Source: Gymnogyps californianus
Lineage: Eukaryota > Chordata > Aves > Accipitriformes > Cathartidae
Direction of reading: 5' to 3'
Length of the DNA: 64,000 nucleotides
Assembly: GCF_018139145.2 (NCBI RefSeq)
Contig: NC_059486.1
Coordinates: 8,122,001 to 8,186,000 of the forward strand
Under the pieces are notes generated by a model. It searched no databases. It had not been told where the DNA came from and worked only from the letters and a program-made list of their open reading frames with translations. Position numbers and translations under genes: made by a program. Within the stretch, counting starts at the first letter, position 1; each line of letters starts with the position of its first letter. Shown here in pieces: positions 37,328-47,712 of this stretch.

Positions 37328-37440
37328 CGGCTCCCTCCGGCCTCCGTGCAGGACCCCGCGGCCGGCAGCCGACTTGCATAGATTAAAATTAAATCTGTGT
37401 ATAAAAGCGATGCGCCGCTCGCCGCCTTCATTATCTGGAT
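36530..37440. promoter_or_regulatory. GOLGA3: GOLGA3 CpG-island promoter
   Basis: About 900 bp of extreme GC and CpG content, with abrupt borders to AT-rich DNA on both sides, at the 5' end of GOLGA3. On the minus strand a strong donor (GAGCCG then GTAAGT, exon end 37328) suggests a noncoding first exon starting somewhere in 37340-37450. Long open frames on both strands in the island are stop-poor GC artefacts. Confidence 0.75.
37328..37420 (-). other. GOLGA3: GOLGA3 noncoding exon 1 (predicted)
   Basis: The 3' border is a consensus donor (GTAAGT) on the minus strand inside the CpG island. The 5' border is a guess within the island edge. It carries no start codon that continues into the main frame. 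Confidence 0.45.
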
Positions 37441-37449
37441 CATTCACGT

Positions 37450-40400
37450 TCCTGCATGGGTGTTACCATTGACTGGATTAGAGTCAGGGGAGTTCAATGA
37501 CATGTCCTGTTAATGTCATGTTTCCAGCATTCCTGATGGCCCTTTCCTCATAAATCAATCCTTAAAGTTTTCAGCATCTTTCTTTGGGCATCCCAGAAGT
37601 CCTCCAGGGTACTGGGAACTGGTGCATCGGAGTGGTATTTCACACAACTGTTTCCTCGTACACTTACATTGGTGGTTTTTGTTTTTTCTAGATTTTTTTC
37701 CATTAGTACAGTAGCTTATCTCATTGCACTGCGATTATTTGGGGGTTGCTGGAGAGTTGGGTAGATTTTACTCCTAACCTTGCTAGAGTCTCTGTATGGA
37801 CCGGAATGTTGTTTAGCAAATGGGTATGGAAAACCAGACATCTCTGTGAAAGGTCACATCACTGCCCCCCCACCACCCATTCGGAAAACTCTGAACATTT
37901 TCATAATGAAAATGCCTTCTAACGTCACATTGTCACCCTAAATATAATTGCCAGGTAAACATACTTAGTCTGCTTTTCCAGGTATTCCTCTTCTCTTTTA
38001 TCAACCTGTCCAAATTATCCTTAGTATGAACATGAACCCACTGAGCTGTTTCTCTAGGAAGACACGAGGCTGTTCGACAAGTCAGGAAGATAGTTAAACC
38101 CAAACCATCAGCAAGTCTAAATTGTTTAAATTGCAAACCTGTTAACTGAGCTCCTGGCACGTTGCTAATGACAGTAACTGGGTGTTTTCCTGCGTGCATT
38201 ATGCAGAGGCAGCCCTTGAGGCATGATTTGGAAGAGAACATTACTTTACAAACTAATTCAGGAAGAGGACTATTTTCAAGTGCAAATGCATGGATCTGAG
38301 GGAGGCTAGCAAGCCCGATGATCAGAGATAGGGACTAAATGAGCTTGATCAAGAAGGACTGCGTAGTGTGTGCCTCAGTGCAATCTTCTTAGAGACTCTA
38401 CTGAATGAAACGCCTTTTACTGTTCACAAATTCACAAACACAGTCGCAGTAAGGGATCTGCACAAGTATCTGGAGAAAGTGTATTTGGACTCAGAGAACA
38501 GCAGCCTCCTGCTATTCTGCTGCCTGAGCCAGATGCCTGTACAAGTGGGCAATCCCAGGCCGTGGCTCAGTACCTATGTGAACTGAAGTTTGACCTTCTT
38601 CGCTGGATGCACATGTTCGGCCCTGAGCTTGTAAACCATATGTGGGGTTTGTATGGGTGAAGGAGAGCTGAGCTGAAAGGGACATTAACAGAATGAGCCT
38701 CTGCTGAGATTGAGAGGAATCCCAGAGAACTCGCGTGTATGAATGAGTGTTTCAAATTCTTTAGTAGTGACCTTCGCTGGATACTCTTCCACAGAAGATG
38801 TCAAGGACAATATGGTGAGGAAGACTTGAATGCTGGATCTTCGTTCAATCTGTTGCTTTGATTTTCTTTTAAGAATGTAAAAAATTGGAATTTTGCCTTC
38901 CGTAGAGAACTCAAATTAAGAACTGTTGAGCCACTAATGTAGCTGTTCAGTTGGAGTATTTGTCTATGTTTGCTTCTTGACTTTGATCCCGTCTCTCTAG
39001 GACAATTTATTGCGCGGGTAAAGCTCCAAAGTATCTCTTTTTTACCTATTAGTCTGGCACCTGGCACCAAGCCCCCCAGCTACAGGAATAACCACTTGTT
39101 TAGAGACTATTGCCCAAGCATGCATGGCAAAAGCTGCAGCAGGCTTAAACAGGCTGCCTGAATGAGAAAGAGAATCCTTCATACTGAAAGATACCTATCA
39201 TCAGTAACATAAGTTTTAGCACAACAGGGGAATGTCATGGTAGTTGTTTAAAAAGCCAGAAAAATTGTCAAACACTAACACAAGTGAGGCCTTTAAGTGC
39301 AGGGATTCCTGTAAATTTGCAGGAGACTTGTTTGTGTAAACTGCAGTCTCTGTCTCCAGCAGAGAAAGAGCCCATAGCTTATCCCAACGTCTATTCAAGT
39401 TCCTCTTGCAGAGCACTCTTTTATTCTTCAAATATAAAAATCAGAAGGTACCACAACGAGTCCTTTAACCACAGCCAGCCGCAGCATTCTTTCACGCTGC
39501 AACTAGGCTGCGTGCAGGAGCTGTCATGCTGCCTGCTCTCCAAGTCAGCTCTCTCAGACCTTAATAGGAATTGGCTTTTTTGGGAACCCACAGGGCCTTG
39601 CCCCTAAAAGGGGAAGGCAAATTTATTCATCTTTGCTCTGACCAAAATAAAAAGGCATATAATGCCAAATTAAAGAGCTGAGCTAACAATTAAAATTAAC
39701 AGGGAATGATAGACCATTTGCAGAGTTACTCATCCAGCCGGGTATTTTTGTAACTCGCTGTGTGTGTGAGAATTGCACTATTGAAAGAGGAAGAGTCAGG
39801 TAGGAGAGAAAGGCTCCATACCCTGCAGAAGCAGAGGGTGGCACTCTCTGCACAGCACAAAGCCCATGCGTGGTGCTTTCCAGTTACAGCTATTACAGCT
39901 ACAAACATGTTTTTCTAAATATTTCCTTAGCAAAAATCTTGTTCTCTAACCGCGGACAACACCACATTCCAATTCCCTGTGCTTATTGCGTGTTTTTCTG
40001 CTTACATATTTCTATTATTTGGTGTCATTCAGTCTGCAAAAACTTAATTAAAAAAGAAACCTGTGATAACTACATATAAATAGCTCTTATTACTGGCAGA
40101 CTGCAATCAGGATCAGGCATCCAGCTCTTCTCTCACAGCCACTGAGGAAAAAAAAAATTGTATTAAATACAGACTATGGAACTAGAATTCAGGTCTTCAG
40201 AAATGTGGTTTGTTAAAGATTGCCTTAATATTTTATTTATATATTTTATTTACTTATAAATTTTATTTATATATGTGAAACATTTATACAGCATTCTACC
40301 TAAGCAATTTTTAGCATGTCTGTTTTAGCATAGATAAGTATTTAAAATATTACTTTCCTGACTCATTTCTATAAACAGGGGAGACACTCAGATGTAACTG

Positions 40401-43400
40401 TGGTGTGTCTGACATAACAACGTAGCTCAGCATGGATTTAATCAGCCTCTACTCTACATAAGAGAAGGCTGGGAAAGCATAAAAAGCCGTGCTGTGTAAC
40501 CAGAAGGTTTGCAGATGAGAACTCTTGCGTACAGAGAATAAACTAAGATTTAAAGGCTTGTTACTGAAAGTATCTTGCTAATGCCCTCCTCCTGTTTAAA
40601 GCTGGATTCAGTTTGGTCACACCAGCTGTTTTGAAAAACAGAAACTGCTAAGAGCTGCATTCATTTCTGTGGGACATTCCACTACAGTCTCCCTGGGCGA
40701 GGAGGGTTAGTTTTGGTATCAAGAGGCCTTACATATTTAAGGAAATTAATTCAGAAAGTTCTCTTTCCATATATCAGTGTGTGTGTGAGAGTGGATGGAA
40801 ATTACTGTTTTTTAGTGGTTTTAAGCTTAGCTTTCCCACAATAAATGATTTTTGCTGCCAGCCTGGAAGCAGTAAGTTTCTACTTCTTTTTTTTCCTGGA
40901 GATGACTTTCCCAGCCTGGGGCTGCTGGTTAAGAAAGTGCTGCCATTACACACACAAGTCCTACCTGCTAACTTCGTAAATGTTGCTGTTCCACTAAAAT
41001 GTAGTGCTTGCTTCGGCATTTCAACAGCCCTCAAAATGGCGCAGTACAGTAGGTAACATGGGGAGTCCTCAGAAGGACTTGCTAAAAGAGCATGGAAACC
41101 TTGAATTTGTCAACAGGGAGCCCAATGCAGAGAACAAGACATTTACTTTCTTAAAGATGTCTCAATGACTGTGGAAAAGGCTTGGTGTTGTCTGTTCAGG
41201 GATGCACACAGCTGCACCTGCATCTCCCCTTCCCGATGCACGGTGGGAACGGGGTACAGCTCTGATCTGGGCTGTGTGGCAACTATGTGAGAGGTGGAGC
41301 TGTAGAGAGTGTAAGATAGAGAATAAAGAGTAGGCAGGAAGCAAAGTCCCTTTTACCCTTCTGTCCTTTCTTGATCCTTCCAGTAAATCTATCACTGGTC
41401 TACCTCCAGCTGCCTTGCATGGCTGTTTAATGGGCAGCTGGGCCAGACACCGTGGGAAGCCAGCTCACCAGCTGGCTGTTCCCTGGAAGGAGCACTAGAA
41501 GCCCTGCTTGCAGGCTCAGTGCACCACTTGTAAGCCTGGCTTCATGCTGTTACCTTCAGTGGGCAGCTAGACACCTTTTGGACCTAGTCTTCCATGCTGC
41601 CTGGTGTGGGAAGTTGTCCGTGCCCATACAAAGTCCCACTGCCTGCTCACAGAGGGAGCTCATAAATATAAAACATAATTTTCATAAAAACTAAGGCTTG
41701 AAAGGGTCACCAGTCTGAGCTGAAAATACTTATGAGCAGACTGCTATAAGTTTGATCCTTAATTCTAGTTGCTAAGTCATTGCTAAGCCATAGTGATGAA
41801 GTGTTGTGTGGACAGGTCCTGCTAGCAGAGGAGTGCTGAGATAAGGGAACAAAGACACATTGACAGAATTTGCTAGGCCAAGAATGGAGTAAACACAAAC
41901 ATGAGAAATCAGCATGCATTTGTGTCTGTGCTACATGCTCAAGGTCTACAGCTTGGAACAGCAGCATAGCCCACACAGCAGCCTCTTTGCCTCGAAAGGA
42001 TTATGGGTGCCTGCACTCAGATGACCCCTGGAAAGGAATCCAAATAACAGGGATGTAAAATCCTTAAAAAGAGAGCTGCATTGCTAGACTGGGGCATGTT
42101 CTCTCTCTTTCATTTAGATATTTTTATATTATTATTCCAGCCCTGTCCAAGTGAAGAAAAAAATCACTTTTTGAATACCCTTTTCTGCCAGCTAGTCCTT
42201 GACTTACGTCCTCAACAACTGTGCATTAACATAAGGAAACAGCAGATGGAATCTCTGTATTTACTTCTGTCACACTGAGCCTCGTGTGGAAAAAAAGTAG
42301 ATTTCCTGTTTCAGGGATTTTTCAAAGCTTAACACACATTTATGGTGACATCGCCCTGAGATTTAACTGTGAGTGTTAAGAAAAGCAATGCACCACAGCG
42401 CTATGCTACAGAGACCAGACTGCCCTTCACGCAGAAGTGTTCTGCTTGGAAAAATCTCTTTCCTCTCAAAAAACCCTCCTGCCAGAGCTGCCAAGTGTCC
42501 TGGGTTATGTGTTTATTCAGAATAGATATAATGTAGTTATATATGCTTTTTCAGTTGACAGATAACTCAAAGAAATATTACCCAGGAGGAGCAAAATGTA
42601 AATTTGAACATGAGCAATCACAGTAAATAACTGACAAGGTCATAGCCTAGGAACACCATTTACACAGAATTTGCCCTGAAAAGAGAAGGGTGAAATAAGA
42701 ATTGACCACACAAAGAATTATTTGCATCTTCTGCCTTCAGTGCAAGAAGTATAAACAACCCAATTAAGCTATCAAGATATTCCTCATGTGCCCTTCCATC
42801 GAAGGGCTATTTCTACATTAGCAAATGCAAATTTCCGAGGGAGGCAGCATGGTCCAAGAAGGCAGCGAGCAGTTGGAGTCCTGTCCCTGATTGCCTCTCA
42901 GCCTTGGGCTAATCGTGTTGTACTTTTTCTAGGTGTCCCCAATTTGTACAATAAAGGATAACAGGCAGCTTCATCTCACAAGCACTACAAGGATTATATG
43001 GATATCTGTTTCACCTCTTTGGGAGTCAAGCATTATTTTCTGTAGACAGGACATCAAACCCACAGAGCAGGGGAATAGCCCTGGATTACGCATGAGCTCA
43101 GTGCCAGTGTGCATTCAACGCGAGACTGCTGCCTTGGTGCCTGTGCCCAGCCTCTTCCGCTTTTGTTACAAAGTATAAATTCAAGACATTACTTCTGATT
43201 TACACAATAAAATGACAATATGGAAAGTCAAATAGAAAGTACATTCATGCATTTATGAAAAAAAGAAAGGTTTTCTTCGACACCAGTCCTCCAACTTCAT
43301 GCTTATTATATGCACCCACTTGGACACCAACTGAAGGTATTATCCAGTTTTTTTCCATTCATTACATTGTCCTCTGAAAACCAGGTTAATCTCTGCTCTT

Positions 43401-44100
43401 TGGGAAAGAGGAATTCAGGAACTGGGATGCCAGCGCAGCCCAACAGCCTGGCTAGTCCATTGTCCCTTTTCCAGTAGTGGCTGGCAGAGGAATTTTTTGG
43501 GAAAGGTGTAAGAAACCCCGCAACAACCTGCCGCTTGGCAGATTCCCCTCCCATGCCAGACAGAGCTGGATCTGTGAGGGCTCCTTGTGCTGCTTACTAT
43601 GAGGGGGTAACCAAGTTACAAAAAAGCAGCTCCAAGTGTAAAACCACAGTATTTTGTCAAATACTTTAACTTTTAAAATAGATTAGTGCAACTTTTCCTA
43701 CAGAATAGAAGAATTAACTGCAGCTAGCAATGTATGTTCACTGCCACCTGCAAGGACAGAGTAATTTTTGGTTGCTGGGGACTGTGGGGCTGCCTGACAC
43801 AGTCACTGCAGCATGTGGCATGACTGGATGCAGTACAGGGGAGGGTCTCATTTGGAAAACCAGAAAACTGCCTCAGAAACGAGGAGTGTCGCCTGCCCTC
43901 CCATGATCTCCAGAAAGGTGAAGTGGCTGCTGCACCCTGACCGCTAGTTTTTGTGCAGCTCCTTCTCTTTGGGCTCCCCAGGATGCCCAGCGGTGTTCCT
44001 TCCCTGTCCTTTGCTCCGTGCTCAGGTGAAGTTGGGGTGACTTTTCCTCCTTGGAAAGACTTGAGCCCTTTTCCTATTTCCCATTCCCCTGATAATTCAC
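37450..44100. other. Intergenic region between GOLGA3 and the CUB-protein gene
   Basis: About 6.7 kb between two divergent CpG-island promoters. I scanned both strands and recognised no protein-coding exon. Open frames of 60-107 codons have no known motifs. It holds a MIR-like SINE relic at about 42841-43005 and an AT-rich stretch near 40225-40275. In human the next gene past GOLGA3 is CHFR, and nothing resembling its FHA or RING sequence is seen here. Confidence 0.65.
42841..43005 (+). mobile_element. MIR-like SINE relic
   Basis: The order of motifs follows the MIR consensus: GGCAGCATGGTCCAAG, then GGAGTCCTGTCCCTGATTGC, CTCAGCCTTGGGCTAATCG, TTTGTACAATAAAGGATAAC and ACAAGGATTATATGG, matching in turn the promoter-side, core (CCTTGGGCAA...), and GTAAAATGGGGATAA...GAGGATTAAATG segments. 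It is strongly diverged, as expected for an element predating amniote diversification. Called by eye. Confidence 0.55.
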
Positions 44101-44562
44101 CCCCCGACTGGGCTCCAGGGTCTGCCAGTAGACAGGAGCACCGGCCGGGTACACTGCCCAGGGCAGCTGCCCTCGCTGGTGGCAGGACACCAGCCCCCCC
44201 CATCTCCCCACCGCACAGCAGGAGAAACTTTTTCCGCAGGAGCCCGCTCAGCAGGCTGCTCGGAGGGCTTGGGCTGCCTCCATCCCCGGCGGTTCCCAAG
44301 CCCGGAGAGGATACAGCCCTGGGCACCCCGCTCCGACCCTGCTTGCAGCGGCGGGGGCTCGGACCCGGCACCTCCGCTCCCCGCCAGCCCGGGTAGCCCG
44401 GCGGCCGCCCGACCCCTCCGCTCCCGCGGCGCCTCGCCCGCTCCCCGCCGAGCTCCGCGCCGCAGGTGACCCCCCGGGGGAGGGCAGGGGCCGGGAGCGG
44501 CCGGGGGAGGGGGCGAGGGGCGGGGAGGCCGGGCTCGGGGGGTCGCTGTCAGCGGCGCCCGC

Positions 44563-44650
44563 TCGGGGCACGGCTCGGCACGGCACGGCACGGCTCGGCT
44601 CGGCAGCGCAAAGCTCCGCTCGGCTCGGCGCGGCACGGCTCGGCACGGCG
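44563..44650 (+). repeat. CGGCT/CGGCA pentanucleotide repeat in the 5'UTR or core promoter
   Basis: About fifteen imperfect copies of GGCAC, GGCTC and CGGCG five-base units run up to 14 bases before the start codon of the CUB-protein gene. Position and composition suggest it is in the 5'UTR or core promoter. Confidence 0.75.
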
Positions 44651-44664
44651 CAGCGCCCCGCGCC

Positions 44665-44742
44665 ATGGTCCGGAGCTTCCCCGGCGCGGGGCTCGTCCTG
44701 GCGGCGGCCGCGGCGCTCTGCCTCGGCGGGGCGGGAGGCAAG
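44665..44742 (+). CDS. CUB-protein gene exon 1: signal peptide
   Basis: The ATG at 44665 has an ideal Kozak context (CGCGCCATGG). It opens 26 codons, MVRSFPGAGLVLAAAAALCL then GGAGGK, and ends at a donor AAG then GTAACC in phase 0. This is a textbook signal peptide: a basic N-region, an Ala/Leu hydrophobic core, and a Gly/Ala cleavage region close to the end of the exon. Phase 0 matches the large exon at 62884, which begins four residues before the first CUB cysteine, so the mature protein would start essentially with the CUB domain. The link to that exon, 18.1 kb away, is inferred from phase and protein logic. An unseen small exon between them is possible. Confidence 0.72.
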
Positions 44743-44856
44743 GTAACCCCCGGCGGCACCGGGCTCCCGGCGCGGCGCGGACAGCGGCAAACCCGACGGG
44801 GAGGGGGTGCCGCGGGGCTCGGCGTGCACCGGGGAGGGAGATCCGCCGGGACGAGG

Positions 44857-45000
44857 GGAGGTCCCGGGGGTCCCGGGACGAGGGATGCAGCAGAGCTGCC
44901 GGGAGTCCTGGGACGAGGGGTGCAGTGGTGCTCCCGGGAGGAGGGATGCGCCGCGGCTCCCGGGAGGAGGGATGCAGCGGGGCTGCCGGGGCGGGGGCGG
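44857..45000 (+). repeat. GC-rich minisatellite in intron 1 of the CUB-protein gene
   Basis: Four to five imperfect units of about 26-35 bp built on GAGGGATGCAGC, GGCTCCCGGGAG and CCCGGGACGAGG. It lies 115 bp after the exon 1 donor, within the CpG island. Confidence 0.7.
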
Positions 45001-45555
45001 CTGCGCTGCCCCTTTGGCCGGGACCGCGGGCTCCCCTCGGCCCCTGCCCGCTCGGCGGCGGGATTTGGGTGCGCCTCTTCAGGGCTGAGGGGTGACTCGC
45101 CTCGGAGTCCAAAAGGCGCCGGGAGACACGATGCTGCGGGAGTCTGTCTCCGGATCACCCTCTCCGCTTCGATACAGCCAGACCCGAAATCCGGTGCAAG
45201 CCCCGTGGAAACCGATAGAACAGCATTTCCAGCAGAAATCAGCGCACTTGCCCAAAGGCATCCCTAACGAGGGGTAGCCTGGCATAAGGAGCCCAAACAA
45301 ACCGCCTTGTGCTGTATTACTGTCCTCACGCTCTCTGGTCTTGTGCACCTCCTCTGTAGTCCGGAGAGTAGTTAAACAGTGCAAATGACAGCTACAGCTC
45401 TCAGGGCAGGGATCTTGGCATAGGCTGGGAGCCACTGGGTGAGCACTGGGGGAACCAGAGCGGTGATGGAAAGGCAGACGAGGAAGCACAGAGTGCCCCA
45501 CAACTAGGAGCAGCTGCAGAGCAAACAGTCGCTCTGTGCTTTGGGAAGCATAAGC

Positions 45556-45618
45556 AGTCCTGGTCCTGCTGAAGTAAGTGGGACTTTTCCTGTGGACCCT
45601 GATAGGAGCAAGATTTGA
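45556..45618. repeat. Palindromic short-repeat relic, copy 1
   Basis: Left part GTCCTGGTCCTGCTGAAGTA and right part ATAGGAGCAAGATTTGAC are roughly complementary. The central GTGGGACTTTTCC corresponds to the hinge of an ancient amniote palindrome with the general form CCTGCTCC...GAAGTCAATGGGA...GGAGCAGGA. Called by eye. Confidence 0.5.
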
Positions 45619-47390
45619 CACTTCCGGCAGAGATTCTCAGATTTGCAAATCATGAGCCACTACAGTATAAGAAAATAATATTCCATACGTGTATGTCTTT
45701 TGTTAAGTACGTATATATAAAGAAAAAAGGTGGGGGGTTGCTTTCCCTGGTGGAAAACAGCATTGTAATTCTGCCTGATACACCAACTCCCTGCCACAGA
45801 ACATACGAACACAGCAATGACTTTGTGGTTGAAACGAAGATGTTTTATCTCACTCTGATATCCTAGTGAAGATAGCTACAGTGAGAACTCCTTAATTAAG
45901 CCACACTTCTGGCACTGAAGTACTAAGTATTAACTTGACAAAGGTGCATACTTAAATCTATTGAATTGTACGGTTGTGGGGTTTTGTCTTTTGTTTCTCT
46001 TTTAACTCAGAATTGCATCGCGGAACCTGCAAGCTTACCCTCATCCAGCTGCATACTTCTCTTATTAAACTATATAACTTGCTTGCTGCCCTAAGTTATT
46101 ACATCCTTCCTGTGCTAGCTTTGTTCTAACTTCGCCTGTACAGTCATAAAATGGACCAAGTATTAGCTGTGTGGTGTACCTTTTGGTGTGAGTGGCAATG
46201 GTGGGACACTGAATGCATCAGCAAGCTGTATAATTTTTGCTCGATTTTTCTTTTTTCTATGTTTCCTAGCCAACTTCTGTTGTTCTCTAACTCTGAAATC
46301 AGGACTGTTTGATTTTCCATCAGGCAGTATCTGAATTAAAGTATTGACCAACAGCACTATAGAAAAGAAACTGCCTCTTTAATGAAGAAGCAACAGCCTC
46401 TCGCATGCTTTCCCAGACTTGACTTCTTTTGTGTCAATTATTCTTTTGATCGTCTGTTGTCTTTAGTCTCTTAACAGACTGGACAATTTCTTTTGCAGAA
46501 TGAAACTTAGGCATTTTCTATTGCTTATCTTCGTAGATGTGACAGTGAAATCTGTGTGTGCAAACAGACGTGTGTGTACATCTCTTGCTCCCTGTTTTTG
46601 TTATTTTTTTGAGTAAGTTGCACTTGCTCTTCACTCATCAAGGACTGCACTACGCTGCGTAGGCTTCGTTATTTTTATCTTTTTTGGCTACGTTCTGATA
46701 GTGTTGCTATGCTAGTAAAAAAATACACATCCCACTCTAAGTTAGTGGTTCAAATGTAGTTCAATTTAGCAGTTGAAAAAAGGTATTCAAAGATTTATGA
46801 GAAATGAATTGTCTTCTGGCTTAGAGTTAACAATATAAAAACATAACAGAAACTCCCTTGGCAAGGGCACAGACTGCATGGGATACAGGAAACTGAATTG
46901 TTCTTTTCATCCAGGAAGGTGGTCTCTGCCACTCAGAGCTGAGGAACTTCGGGATGCTGTGAGGTAGCGTGGATGTTTGAAACATGTTTTGTGACAAAGT
47001 AGAGCTCTCTCTGGAATCCTTCAGTGAGCACTACAGCAATATAAAAATAGGAGTTAGATCAAATGAAAGAAAATTTGAAGATAAGGTGTATGATGTTTCC
47101 TCCTGCATGTCTGTATCAGATGGAACAAGATGTGCAGATAAGTGGCTTGTTTATCCTGAAGGAAGAATGTAAGCCTGATGAAAGAATAACATAGTCAAAA
47201 TTATGTCTCTGTATGTACATAAAATATTATCTGTTTAATCAAATCCCTATGGAGGAGGTCTCTATGCCAGTGCCATCCTTCATCTGGTGATCTTCTATTC
47301 ACCTGCTGGCTTAAAGAAAAAATCAAGCCTTTCTTGCTGCTTTTAAGAGAAGAAATCTTAGCGATCCTAGACCCTCTAGCGAAAGTCTTA

Positions 47391-47452
47391 GTCCTGCTCC
47401 CAGTGAGGACTATGGCAAAATTCCCGCTGGTTTCAGAGGGAGCAGGATCCTT
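47391..47452. repeat. Palindromic short-repeat relic, copy 2
   Basis: Arms TCCTGCTCCC and GGGAGCAGGA are perfect 10-bp complements, separated by about 39 bases containing GGCAAAATTCCCGCTGG. It has the same layout as the copies at 45556 and 50101. Confidence 0.55.
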
Positions 47453-47484
47453 CCCAAGATCAGTGAAGGATTAAAAAAAAAAAA

Positions 47485-47712
47485 TCAACTACTAAAATAT
47501 GCACCTCAATTAGCAAAGAATGTGGCCTGATTAGTAAAGTGTATGAAATTTCAGCTATTAAATTCTACGGCCCTGATCAACAAAGCATGCTGCACAATTG
47601 GCAATGTATCCAGAATCTCAACTACTGTACTAGTCTCCTGCCAGATCGACCAAGCATGCAGCTGAATCAGTAAATTATGCAACTGGAGCAGCAAAATATG
47701 CACTTCTGATTG
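47485..47712. repeat. Degenerate tandem repeat, unit about 21 bp
   Basis: About ten or eleven units fit the loose pattern TnATCAnyAAAntATGCAnC. The clearest are TGAATCAGTAAATTATGCAAC, TGGAGCAGCAAAATATGCACT, TGATCAACAAAGCATGCTGC and AGATCGACCAAGCATGCAGC. Divergence is high, so the array is old. The minus strand translates it into a seven-residue periodic hydrophobic peptide, an effect of the 21-bp unit rather than a gene. Confidence 0.7.

Larger units (their letters stand above)
44100..45110. promoter_or_regulatory. CpG-island promoter of the CUB-protein gene
   Basis: GC- and CpG-rich block around the plus-strand start codon at 44665, ending shortly into intron 1. It contains G-rich tracts (for example 44502-44542, several runs of three or more G), a short CGGCT/CGGCA repeat just before the ATG and a minisatellite just after exon 1. 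Open frames up to 353 codons on the minus strand here are GC artefacts. Confidence 0.75.

Noticed and set aside
36382..37472. Open frames of 151-334 codons on both strands in the GOLGA3 CpG island
   Set aside because: Pro/Arg/Gly/Ala-rich translations in several overlapping frames at once, the expected effect of few stop codons in GC-rich DNA; no family motifs.
44097..45158. 353-codon minus-strand frame and overlapping frames at the CUB-gene CpG island
   Set aside because: Compositional artefact over GC repeats; only the short signal-peptide frame at 44665 has a start, a donor and a partner exon.
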